From contig WTGD01000126.1 in NCBI GenBank assembly GCA_011523725.1, positions 1-5,814 of the forward strand: DNA of 5,814 bases, in the 5' to 3' direction. This DNA comes from Nitrospinota bacterium. GTDB lineage: Bacteria > UBA8248. Below are positions 1 through 5,716 of this stretch, in pieces (the stretch's first letter is position 1; each line of letters begins with the position of its first letter). The translations under genes were made by a program, and so were the position numbers. The notes beneath the pieces were generated by a model that ran no database searches, was not told the origin of the DNA, and worked only from the letters and a program-made list of their open reading frames with translations.

Positions 1-505
1 GCAGCCAGAAACAGGCCAGCCCGGCGGGCAGGGCGAATAGAAAGAGCGGCGCGCCGCCCGGAAATGCGATTAAGCCGACCGTGGCGAAGGAGATCAGGTT
101 CGTGACTTCGAGCAGGATGAGCATGGCGACCGTGCTCGTGATCTCGGCGAGCGGGGTCTGGAACCTGCGGTGAAAATACAGCGCGAGCGCCACCTGGGCG
201 AGTTGGGTGTTGATGATGGAGACGACGTAGGTGACGGCGCGCACGGGCAGCAGCGTCGGGAACGTCAGCGGGCCGTGGAACCAGCGGATCATCCGGCTCA
301 GGACGAAGGTGTCCATCAGGAAAAAGCAGATCGAAAAACACCCCATCAGTACGAGGAAGGGCGCGAGCCTCGCCTTCGATATGGCGAGGACGAACTCGCC
401 GAACGGGATTCGCCAGAAGATGATGACGAAAATCACGACCGTTAAGCCGATGGGGATGAGCCGTCCGGCTTTGCCCGATTGATGCGATTCGCGGTTTTGC
501 TCCAA
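1..505 (-). CDS. Polytopic membrane protein, partial (C-terminal end outside window)
   Basis: This frame is open from a TTG at 505-503 to the left edge, giving 168 visible residues. The TTG start is chosen because AAGGAG (minus strand, 518-513) lies 7 bases upstream and no ATG fits as well; the first in-frame ATG would remove the first membrane segment. The N-terminus is short and polar (MEQNRESHQSGKAGR). About five hydrophobic segments follow, at roughly residues 15-32, 48-66, 88-110, 125-147 and 150-168, so it is an inner-membrane protein. A basic-aromatic loop (FHRRFQTPLAE, 111-121) separates segments three and four. The layout is reminiscent of flippase-like YbhN/UPF0104 proteins, but that is a weak impression and no diagnostic motif is seen. 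It starts 26 bases after the SDR gene and is probably the third gene of that operon. The gene is real with high confidence; the function is unknown. Confidence 0.8.
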   Translation of the reverse strand, partial: MEQNRESHQSGKAGRLIPIGLTVVIFVIIFWRIPFGEFVLAISKARLAPFLVLMGCFSICFFLMDTFVLSRMIRWFHGPLTFPTLLPVRAVTYVVSIINTQLAQVALALYFHRRFQTPLAEITSTVAMLILLEVTNLISFATVGLIAFPGGAPLFLFALPAGLACFWL

Positions 506-512
506 AACGAAA

Positions 513-518
513 CTCCTT
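513..518 (-). promoter_or_regulatory. Ribosome binding site fixing a TTG start
   Basis: AAGGAG on the minus strand lies 7 bases before the TTG at 505. It is the strongest reason for starting the membrane protein there. It sits in the 26-base gap after the SDR stop codon, so translation is probably initiated afresh within one mRNA. Confidence 0.7.
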
Positions 519-531
519 AAAGGCGCAGCGG

Positions 532-1497
532 CTATTCCTGGCGCGGCAGCGAGAGGTCCAGAATCTCGTCCACGCCCGTGCGGGGGGTGGGCGCGCCGCT
601 TCCGGCTTTTTCATCGTTGCACAGATGTTCGTAGAATATAACGTCGAACACGGTGCGGCTCATGGGGGAGGAGGGGGAGAAGCGGCCGATGATGCCCGAC
701 GCTGCCCGGGCCGGCCCCCTCGGGATCGTCAGAATACGGGGCCGTCTCCCGAGCCTGAGACCTGCGCGCATGAGCAGGTCGCGGTAGAGGATCGTTTCCG
801 GCCCCACGAGGTTCACCCGCGCAAGCGGCGATTCCGGATGAAGAATCGCCCATTCGATCGCGCGGACGACGTCGCCCAGGTATATCGGCTGTATCCGCAC
901 CGCGCCGCCCGCCACGAGGGGGACGAACGAGGAGCCGAGCAGGCGTTTTAGCTGGTTCATCGCAGGAGTGTCTTGCCCCAGGATCATGGGCACGCGGAAG
1001 ATGGCGCCCGATGCGAAATTCTCCGCAATCACGTCCTCGGCCTGGCCTTTCGTCCGCAGATACTCGTTTTCCGAACGTGCGTCCGCGCCCGGAAAGCTCA
1101 AGTAGACGAAAGACTTCACGCCTTGAGCGCGGCTCGCCTCGGCGACGTTTTTCGTGGTGAGCAGGTTCGCCCCGAGCAGGGAATCCCCCGCTCTCGGGAC
1201 CAGCGAACCGGCCAGGTGGGCCACGCAGTCGGCGCCGTCCACGGCGCGCGCGAGGCTTTGCGCGTCGTCGTAGTCCACTTCCACTAGTTCAGCGGGGAGG
1301 TCGCGCAGGGTGGCACTTCGGCCCAGGTCGCGCACGAGCGCGCGCAGGCGCGCCGGCCTTGTCGCCGCATTGGAACCCAGGCGCTCTATTAACGCTTTGC
1401 CGACGGCGCCGTTCGCGCCCGTGATGGCGATGTCGATGGGGATTCTCCCGTCAGGACGAGCCGAAAGGCGGTCTTGCGCAGTGGGGCCGCTCGCCAT
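532..1497 (-). CDS. Atypical short-chain dehydrogenase, NAD(P)-binding (NmrA / NDUFA9-like)
   Basis: The product has 321 residues, typical of extended or atypical SDR proteins. A Rossmann fold begins after about 20 extra N-terminal residues: the dinucleotide-binding motif TGANGAVG is at 26-33, the second strand is LRALVR (51-56), and VAHLAG (92-97) matches the strand-4 motif. The N/K-containing helix NLLTTKNVAEAS follows (111-122), then VYLSFPGA (131-138) and Y146-x3-K150 within YLRTKGQAE, the usual catalytic or structural YxxxK pair. RIQPIYLGDVVRAI (201-214) is the segment typical of NDUFA9-like (SDR_a5) and epimerase-like members. The C-terminal substrate part is divergent, so the substrate is not predictable; it could be a quinone- or sugar-nucleotide-active enzyme or a non-catalytic sensor. 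The ATG start has AGGTG 8 bases upstream. It lies 28 bases after the aldo/keto reductase stop and 26 bases before the membrane gene, so it is probably co-transcribed with both. Confidence 0.9.
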   Translation of the reverse strand: MASGPTAQDRLSARPDGRIPIDIAITGANGAVGKALIERLGSNAATRPARLRALVRDLGRSATLRDLPAELVEVDYDDAQSLARAVDGADCVAHLAGSLVPRAGDSLLGANLLTTKNVAEASRAQGVKSFVYLSFPGADARSENEYLRTKGQAEDVIAENFASGAIFRVPMILGQDTPAMNQLKRLLGSSFVPLVAGGAVRIQPIYLGDVVRAIEWAILHPESPLARVNLVGPETILYRDLLMRAGLRLGRRPRILTIPRGPARAASGIIGRFSPSSPMSRTVFDVIFYEHLCNDEKAGSGAPTPRTGVDEILDLSLPRQE

Positions 1498-1525
1498 TGG
1501 CGGGACACCTGTGCGGCGGCCTGGC

Positions 1526-2758
1526 CTACACCGTGAGCAGTTCGTGGGTCGGCGCGGTCATCTTCTCGATGGGCAGCCCGTGCGTACAGGCGCCCGCGCA
1601 GCTTTGGTGGCTGCAGGTGAGGCACGCCGATGCGCCCGCGCCCAGCATGGAGTACTCGGCTTTGGCGAACCGCACGTCCTCATAATCCGTCGCATACATG
1701 CGGGTGCGGAGCACGTCCGCAATGGGGACGTTCTCCGGGCACGCGCCCGCGCAGTCGTTGCACGCATGGCGGCAGTAGGAGGTTCCGTTCAACCGCGCGT
1801 ATTTCTTCAGGATCGGCATCTCGCGGCGCGATATCCTCTTCCAGCCCGAAGCGCCGACGAACTCCGTGATGTTGTCCTTGCTCGTCATCGAGATGATGAG
1901 GGAGTCCACGTTCGGGTTAGACAACACCCAGCGGAAGGCGGCCTGCGAGAATGTGGCGCCGCCTTTCTCGTAGGGCCGCATGTCGTTCAGGCGCGCGCCC
2001 ATGAGCGTCTTCATGGCGATGACGCCGACCCCCTTGGCCTTCGCCCGCGCGAGGGCGAGGGGCAGCTTCGGGAACCGGGCGATGAAGTCGAACCCGCGCG
2101 TGAACCGCTGGTAGAAGGCCGGGTCCTGCCCGAAGTTATACGCGATGAGGAATACATCCACGACGTTGTTGGCGGTGCAGTAGTCGAGGCACTCTATAAG
2201 ATTGCCCGCGTGTCCCGACATGCCCGAATAGCGGATTTTCCCCTGTTTTTTCGCGAGCGCCGTGAACTCGCGCCACTCGGGGTTGCTCATCCTGTCCACG
2301 TCGTTCACGGCGTGGTTGAAGTAGACGTCCACGTAATCGGTCTGGAGTTTTTGCAGGCTTTGTTCCAGCGAGCGCATCATGGACTCTTTTTTGTCGCCCG
2401 GTCCCGCGTGCGTTTTGGAGGCGATGTAGACCTTGTGGCGTTTGCCCTTGAGCGCGCGGCCGATGGTGGTTTCCGATTCCCCCCAGGAGTAGCTCTCGGC
2501 GGTGTCGAAATAGTTGATGCCGAGATCGAGCGCATGGCGAACGAGGTCTTCCTCGTCCGAACCCAGACGGCTGCTGCCGAACGAGATGTCCGACATCTTG
2601 ATGTCAGTATTGCCGAGGGGCACGTAGCGGCGCACCCGGTTCTGCGCGGCGTCCGCGTTCATGGCTTTTGCCAAGGGCAGGAGTCCCGCGCCCAGGCCGG
2701 CGAAGGCGCCTTTCCGGATAAAATCGCGTCTCGGCAAAGAATCGGTATGATGGGGCAT
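1526..2758 (-). CDS. Tat-exported aldo/keto reductase with C-terminal iron-sulfur domain
   Basis: The product has 410 residues. The N-terminus carries a twin-arginine signal, PRRDFIRKG (residues 9-17), then a Gly/Ala/Leu-rich stretch to about residue 32, with likely processing near ADAAQ (35-39). The mature part is an aldo/keto reductase TIM barrel (about 43-320) with all four catalytic positions recognisable: D85 and Y90 in FDTAESY, K115 in IASKTH and H149 in YFNHAV. The usual reaction is NAD(P)H-dependent carbonyl reduction or its reverse. The C-terminal tail adds two cysteine groups: C329-x3-C333-x2-C336-x3-C340-P and C379-x2-C382-x4-C387-x3-C391. These suit one or two [4Fe-4S] clusters, as in the known AKR branch with a ferredoxin-like tail. 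The ATG start has GGAG 7 bases upstream. It is first in a run with the SDR and membrane genes. Periplasmic location implies that cofactor is loaded before export; that, and the substrate, are inference. Confidence 0.93.
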   Translation of the reverse strand: MPHHTDSLPRRDFIRKGAFAGLGAGLLPLAKAMNADAAQNRVRRYVPLGNTDIKMSDISFGSSRLGSDEEDLVRHALDLGINYFDTAESYSWGESETTIGRALKGKRHKVYIASKTHAGPGDKKESMMRSLEQSLQKLQTDYVDVYFNHAVNDVDRMSNPEWREFTALAKKQGKIRYSGMSGHAGNLIECLDYCTANNVVDVFLIAYNFGQDPAFYQRFTRGFDFIARFPKLPLALARAKAKGVGVIAMKTLMGARLNDMRPYEKGGATFSQAAFRWVLSNPNVDSLIISMTSKDNITEFVGASGWKRISRREMPILKKYARLNGTSYCRHACNDCAGACPENVPIADVLRTRMYATDYEDVRFAKAEYSMLGAGASACLTCSHQSCAGACTHGLPIEKMTAPTHELLTV

Positions 2759-2765
2759 CGGCTTT

Positions 2766-2769
2766 CTCC
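2766..2769 (-). promoter_or_regulatory. Ribosome binding site of the exported reductase
   Basis: GGAG on the minus strand lies 7 bases before the ATG at 2758. It supports that start, which keeps the complete twin-arginine signal in the protein. Confidence 0.6.
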
Positions 2770-2796
2770 AGGCTAGAGAAATGTGGCGACCCGCCT

Positions 2797-2825
2797 ATCT
2801 CACCCTATTTTCCCTGCGAGGTCAA
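2797..2825 (-). promoter_or_regulatory. Possible sigma-70 promoter for the three-gene operon
   Basis: On the minus strand a TTGACC (2825-2820) is followed after 17 bases by TGAGAT (2802-2797). The -35 box matches five of six consensus positions; the -10 box matches only three of six. It would start transcription near 2790, leaving a leader of about 32 bases before the reductase ATG. Position and spacing are good, but the weak -10 box keeps this tentative. Confidence 0.3.
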
Positions 2826-2839
2826 TTCGGGGGATTTGC

Positions 2840-2878
2840 CTGCTTTTACGTTCCCCGCCCTATTTTACGGGAAAGCAG
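2840..2878 (-). terminator. Imperfect hairpin after the GIY-YIG gene, possible terminator
   Basis: CTGCTTT (2840-2846) pairs with AAAGCAG (2872-2878). Directly inside, CCCG (2854-2857) pairs with CGGG (2868-2871). This gives an 11-bp stem with a 7-base bulge on one side and a 10-base loop. It starts 25 bases beyond the GIY-YIG stop codon, where a terminator would be expected. There is no U-run after it on the minus strand, so it is not a standard intrinsic terminator; it could also be an mRNA 3' stabiliser. Confidence 0.3.
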
Positions 2879-2902
2879 AGTGCTTGGCCGTAGTTACAGC
2901 AC

Positions 2903-3412
2903 CTAGAAAATTCCCAGTATGGTCAGCAACGTGGCGACAATGGCTGCTATAATCAGAATGCCCGTTAATCCACAACCAGAGCCTGACGCCGGAACCGGTT
3001 TTAACGGCATAGGCTCGTGACCAGTAATTTCCTGGAATCGTTCTGACGACTGATCTCTTAGTGATTTGAGTGCTGCCTCGAAACCTGCGGCATCCTCGCG
3101 TGTTGAGAATGGACTGGACTTCCATAGCAGCTTCGGGTCTCCACCGGCCGTGGATTTGACTTTATTGTCTGTATGAGCCTTTACCCTCGCCCGAACATTG
3201 GCGGTATGCCCCACATAGTGACCGTAGTCGGTGTCCAGCAGGTACACATAGAACTTGCTGCGGCCCAGCTCCGCATCGCGCTTGGCCTGGCCGCTAAGAT
3301 GCTCCGGGTCGTGCCAGCCGCTCCGGCGGCGGCGCATCTCACAGTTGTAGCAGCGCGTGTAGCGGGGGCGAATCCGCCGCCCGCAGTCGACGCAGATATT
3401 GGATCGCAACAT
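2903..3412 (-). CDS. Zinc-ribbon, GIY-YIG nuclease-domain protein with C-terminal membrane anchor
   Basis: From the ATG at 3412 the protein has 169 residues. I prefer this start over a TTG at 3442 (ten residues longer) because AGG lies 8 bases before the ATG and no clear site precedes the TTG. Three parts are visible. A zinc ribbon has C7-x2-C10 and C21-x2-C24 in a basic context, ending in RRRR. A GIY-YIG domain spans about 54-125, with YVY (55-57), YVGHT (66-70), arginines 74 and 76 in NVRARVKAH, and E112 in the FEAALK helix, the expected place of the metal-binding glutamate. A hydrophobic stretch (149-169) then runs to the last residue, a tail anchor. The family cuts DNA, but membrane tethering and the lack of a partner gene leave its role open. 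Local G+C is about 52 percent (93 of 180 bases at 2941-3120), against 70 percent in a sample of the M24 gene, suggesting a different origin. Confidence 0.85.
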   Translation of the reverse strand: MLRSNICVDCGRRIRPRYTRCYNCEMRRRRSGWHDPEHLSGQAKRDAELGRSKFYVYLLDTDYGHYVGHTANVRARVKAHTDNKVKSTAGGDPKLLWKSSPFSTREDAAGFEAALKSLRDQSSERFQEITGHEPMPLKPVPASGSGCGLTGILIIAAIVATLLTILGIF

Positions 3413-3413
3413 A

Positions 3414-3580
3414 TTTGTTACCTGACTCACATGCCGGCGCAATGGCTGGATAGGTCTCGGCTCAGTTCTCTTGCTTTCACTGAACTGAAGACGTTCTAGC
3501 TACATTGGCTTGGCATCCTCGTGTGTTCGCAGGTTATTTGGGTCGAAAACTTTTCCTTCCTCACTTTCGCTTTGTTACCT
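3414..3580. repeat. Direct repeat TTTGTTACCT, two copies
   Basis: The 10-base word TTTGTTACCT occurs at 3414-3423 and again at 3571-3580. The first copy includes the ribosome-binding region of the GIY-YIG gene (AGGTAACAAA on the minus strand). The two copies bracket most of the low-G+C spacer. They may be remnants of a duplication or insertion, or chance. Confidence 0.3.
3462..3488. repeat. Inverted repeat upstream of the GIY-YIG gene
   Basis: TCAGTTC (3462-3468) and GAACTGA (3482-3488) are perfect 7-bp arms around a 13-base spacer. The centre lies about 63 bases upstream of the ATG at 3412. It could be an operator or a small hairpin in the leader; seven-bp arms can also occur by chance. Confidence 0.3.
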
Positions 3581-3620
3581 ATTGATTCTTGTGCTTCAAA
3601 TCACGCCCAACTCATACCTA

Positions 3621-4853
3621 TCACGCGTCGATGACGCGGAAGCTCCTGTCCTGGGGGATGAGCATCTCCCAGCCGTTTTCCTTCACGACGACCGAGTATT
3701 CGATCTGGTAGCCCCCCTGGCCGAACGTGCCGATGGGCGCCTCGATGTTGATCACCGAATCGACGGGCAGGGGAATCTCCGAAGTCGCCGGGTAGAACGG
3801 CCCGTCGTGTTTGGATTCCGGCCCCAGGATGAAGGGGAACTCCCGCGCTTCGAGGCCAATCGTGTGGCCCGCGAAGGGCGCGTCGAACTCAGGAAAACGC
3901 GACTGGACCCCCTTGAGAAGCGCCTGGTATATCTGGTTGCCCGTGCAGCCCGCCTTGATTACCTCAAGACTTTCGTGGAATCCCTCCTCGACCCCCTTCC
4001 ACTCGCGCTGCACGCGCGCGCTCGGCTCGCCGATAGAGCCGCAGCTTCCCGTATCCGCGTTGTAGTTCTTGTGAAACAGGCCGGCGTCGAACATGAAGCC
4101 GTCGCCTTTCTGCAGTTTTCTGTCCGTGGGCGGGAAGATGAAGACGCCCCTGGGGCCTGAGTTGAAGTGGAACCAGTGCCACATGCCGCCGGGCCGGGCC
4201 ACCTCCTGACGCCAGACCTCGGCCACCTCGCGCTCGCTCACGCCCTCATGCAGGAAGTCGAAAACCTTCGAGATGGCGTCTTCGTTCACCTGGGCCGCCT
4301 CGCGGAGGCGGTCGAGCTCCTCCGCCGTCTTCACGAGCCGCGTCATCAGGAAGAGACCCGAGCCGGGGATGAATTCGCAGCCGGGGAGTTTCTCTTTCAG
4401 AGTCGCGAACAGGCTGTCCGGGCAGCCCTCCTCGTCCAGGGCGATTCTGCCCGAAGTGATGCCCCGATCCCTGAGCGCGGCGAGGAGTCCGTCGAGGAGG
4501 GTTGCGTGTTTCGCCCCGCTCGCGTGGAGTTCGCGGTAGCGCCTCATCTCGTCATCGTGCGGCTCATAGCCCTCCGGCTCGATGTGGTTCGCCTGTCCGC
4601 CCCAGACGTAGACGTTTTCCGCGTGTCCGCCGTAGGCGGCGTAATAGGTGTTGTCCGCGCGGTTCATGATGAGGTCGGTGCCGGCCCCCGGATCGTTGGT
4701 GATCACGCCGTAGCTTTTGCGTGCGCGGTAGACCCGCTGCGCCCAGCCGATGTGGCCCGTGAGGTAGGTGACGTTCTCGAGCGTCGTGCCGATCATGGCC
4801 ACTACGTCGTTCTCCCGCATCAGTTCCAGCGCGCGTTCCCTGTTGTAGAGCAT
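3621..4853 (-). CDS. M24-family metalloenzyme (aminopeptidase P / creatinase fold)
   Basis: From the ATG at 4853 the protein has 410 residues, normal for the family. A GTG at 4928 would add 25 residues, but it has no ribosome binding site, while GGGAG lies about 6 bases before the ATG. The N-terminal creatinase-like domain covers about 1-150. The linker helix VKTAEELDRLREAA (174-187) leads into the pita-bread catalytic domain. All five metal ligands are seen: D256 (MFDAG), D267 (NADTG), H330 (GHTIGLE), E371 (NIEAP) and E385 (QIEYSVVV). The family mostly cleaves Xaa-Pro bonds, usually with two Mn, Co or Zn ions, but also includes creatinase and lyases. By eye, the two non-ligand histidines near the active site of typical prolidases are replaced (I239 and R337), so the substrate may not be a proline peptide. 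No signal peptide is seen; a cytoplasmic location is likely. It is divergent from the HD gene. Confidence 0.9.
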   Translation of the reverse strand: MLYNRERALELMRENDVVAMIGTTLENVTYLTGHIGWAQRVYRARKSYGVITNDPGAGTDLIMNRADNTYYAAYGGHAENVYVWGGQANHIEPEGYEPHDDEMRRYRELHASGAKHATLLDGLLAALRDRGITSGRIALDEEGCPDSLFATLKEKLPGCEFIPGSGLFLMTRLVKTAEELDRLREAAQVNEDAISKVFDFLHEGVSEREVAEVWRQEVARPGGMWHWFHFNSGPRGVFIFPPTDRKLQKGDGFMFDAGLFHKNYNADTGSCGSIGEPSARVQREWKGVEEGFHESLEVIKAGCTGNQIYQALLKGVQSRFPEFDAPFAGHTIGLEAREFPFILGPESKHDGPFYPATSEIPLPVDSVINIEAPIGTFGQGGYQIEYSVVVKENGWEMLIPQDRSFRVIDA

Positions 4854-4859
4854 GGTTTT

Positions 4860-4864
4860 CTCCC
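4860..4864 (-). promoter_or_regulatory. Ribosome binding site deciding the M24 start
   Basis: GGGAG on the minus strand lies 6 bases before the ATG at 4853. It argues against the longer frame beginning at the GTG at 4928. The intervening 75 bases are A/T-rich and look like an untranslated leader. Confidence 0.6.
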
Positions 4865-5041
4865 TGAAAAAATTTCTTTCGCTGCACGGAATTTTGTTGG
4901 AAAATATCTCGGAGGGAATATGTACCACAACCAGAGCGCATCAAGCGAGGCTGTGCGCCTTGACAGATTCGGGCCGAAGCGCAAGGTTTAGTGAAAGCAA
5001 CCGTGATTGATTGGCTATCTCTTTGATTCATCGTCGTAAAT

Positions 5042-5047
5042 AAGGAG
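5042..5047 (+). promoter_or_regulatory. Ribosome binding site of the HD-domain gene
   Basis: AAGGAG lies 6 bases before the GTG at 5054. It fixes a GTG start for this gene. Confidence 0.75.
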
Positions 5048-5053
5048 TTAAGC

Positions 5054-5629
5054 GTGGAACTGGATCGCGCGAGCGCCGAGGCGCTCTTGTTCGAGTGGAC
5101 GAAAAGCCCGGGCTTAAGAGCGCACGCCCGGTCGGTGGAGGCCGCCCTTTGCGCCTATGCGAGAAAATACGGGGAAGACGAGGCGCTCTGGGGCGTCACA
5201 GGGCTTCTGCACGACATGGATTACGAAAAGCATCCCTCGCCCGAAGAGCACCCCGAGACCGGCTGCGCGGTGCTGCGCGAGGCGGGCTATCCCGAGGAGA
5301 TGATTCAGGCGATTCTGGGGCACGCGGAGTATCTGAACGTGCCCCGGGAGACGCGCCTCGCCCAGGCGCTCTTCGCCGTGGACGAACTGGTGGGCCTCAT
5401 CACCGCCGTCGCCCTCGTGAACCCGGCGAAGGACATCCGCCAGGTGAAGCCGCGAAGCATCCGGAAAAAATGGAAGGACAAGAATTTCGCCAAAGGCGTG
5501 AACCGCGCGGACGTGGAGCTGGGCGCCTCCGAACTGGGGGTGCCTTTGGAGGAGCACGTCGCCTTCACGCTGGAGGCCATGCAGGGCGCGGCGGAGGATT
5601 TGGGCCTCGACGGCTCGCGCGCGGGCTGA
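5054..5629 (+). CDS. HD-domain metal-dependent phosphohydrolase
   Basis: The product has 191 residues starting at GTG, with AAGGAG 6 bases upstream. HD-superfamily metal ligands appear in order: H24 in the first helix (LRAHARSVEAAL), the H53-D54 pair in GLLHDMDYEKHP, H66, H90 in ILGHAEYL, and D110 in FAVDELVGLI. The spacing H...HD...H...H...D is that of small bacterial HDIG-type proteins with a two-metal site. Members hydrolyse phosphate esters of nucleotides and related substrates; the exact substrate cannot be told here. A basic stretch follows (about 128-149, KPRSIRKKWKDKNFAKG), then a helical tail. The protein is soluble, with no signal or membrane segment. It stands alone on this strand, divergent from the M24 gene, and no obvious intrinsic terminator follows. 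The domain call is firm; the biological role is not known. Confidence 0.92.
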   Translation: MELDRASAEALLFEWTKSPGLRAHARSVEAALCAYARKYGEDEALWGVTGLLHDMDYEKHPSPEEHPETGCAVLREAGYPEEMIQAILGHAEYLNVPRETRLAQALFAVDELVGLITAVALVNPAKDIRQVKPRSIRKKWKDKNFAKGVNRADVELGASELGVPLEEHVAFTLEAMQGAAEDLGLDGSRAG

Positions 5630-5642
5630 TGTATTTGATTTT

Positions 5643-5663
5643 TTTGAAAAAAAGGTTGACTTT
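5643..5663 (+). promoter_or_regulatory. A/T-rich UP-like element
   Basis: An A/T-rich stretch with a run of seven A lies at about -59 to -39 relative to the start predicted for the promoter at 5667-5695, where an RNA polymerase alpha-subunit contact (UP element) would be. Just upstream, TTTTTTT-G-AAAAAAA forms a palindrome with a one-base centre, too tight and too weak to act as a terminator. Confidence 0.35.
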
Positions 5664-5666
5664 GCG

Positions 5667-5695
5667 TTGACGGCTTCCATTGATTTGAGCATAAT
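5667..5695 (+). promoter_or_regulatory. Strong sigma-70-type promoter
   Basis: TTGACG (5667-5672), a 17-base spacer, then CATAAT (5690-5695): five of six matches in each box at ideal spacing. Start of transcription would be near 5702. A second -35-like TTGACT lies 11 bases upstream at 5656-5661. This is the best promoter in the window and points to the right edge, so a well-expressed gene or stable RNA should begin there. Confidence 0.7.
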
Positions 5696-5716
5696 TCGCA
5701 GTCGGCTGTTTGGTCG

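Larger units (their letters stand above)
3413..3620. other. Low-G+C spacer between GIY-YIG and M24 genes
   Basis: No coding frame is convincing here. Hand counts give 28 of 60 G+C at 3481-3540 and 23 of 60 at 3541-3600, far below the neighbours. It holds a 10-bp direct repeat and a 7-bp inverted repeat, listed separately. It must contain the promoter of the GIY-YIG gene, but no good -35/-10 pair was found. No clear intrinsic terminator was found for the M24 gene either. Confidence 0.6.
4854..5053. promoter_or_regulatory. Divergent control region between M24 and HD genes
   Basis: This 200-base region must hold promoters for both flanking genes. On the plus strand a perfect TTGACA (4960-4965) points at the HD gene, but 16-19 bases downstream there is no convincing -10 box; TTTAGT at 4987-4992 matches four of six but at a 21-base spacing. 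Toward the M24 gene, the minus strand has TTGTGG, 18 bases, then TATTTT in its A/T-rich part, a weak match. The perfect -35 without a -10 may indicate an activated promoter, or chance. Confidence 0.4.

Noticed and set aside
1310..2776. Long plus-strand open frame of 488 codons opposite the reductase and SDR genes
   Set aside because: It lies antisense to two clear enzymes, has an Arg/Ala/His-rich composition typical of shadow frames in G+C-rich DNA, and shows no domain.
3413..3442. Ten-residue extension of the GIY-YIG protein from a TTG at 3442
   Set aside because: No Shine-Dalgarno sequence precedes it, while the ATG at 3412 has one at normal spacing. It remains possible.
3600..3626. Seven-base repeat ATCACGC at 3600-3606 and 3620-3626
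   Set aside because: It is short and overlaps the M24 stop codon, with no symmetry or further copies; chance is sufficient.
4854..4928. Longer N-terminus of the M24 protein from the GTG at 4928
   Set aside because: There is no ribosome binding site before this GTG, and the extra residues precede the normal family N-terminus. GGGAG before the ATG at 4853 decides against it.
3510..4991. Two plus-strand frames (3510-4160 and 4167-4991) opposite the M24 gene
   Set aside because: The opposite strand carries all five M24 ligands in order; these frames have no recognisable motif or ribosome binding site.
5643..5657. TTTTTTT-G-AAAAAAA palindrome as a terminator of the HD gene
   Set aside because: The stem is A/T-only and its one-base centre cannot form a hairpin loop; it fits better as part of an A/T-rich promoter element.
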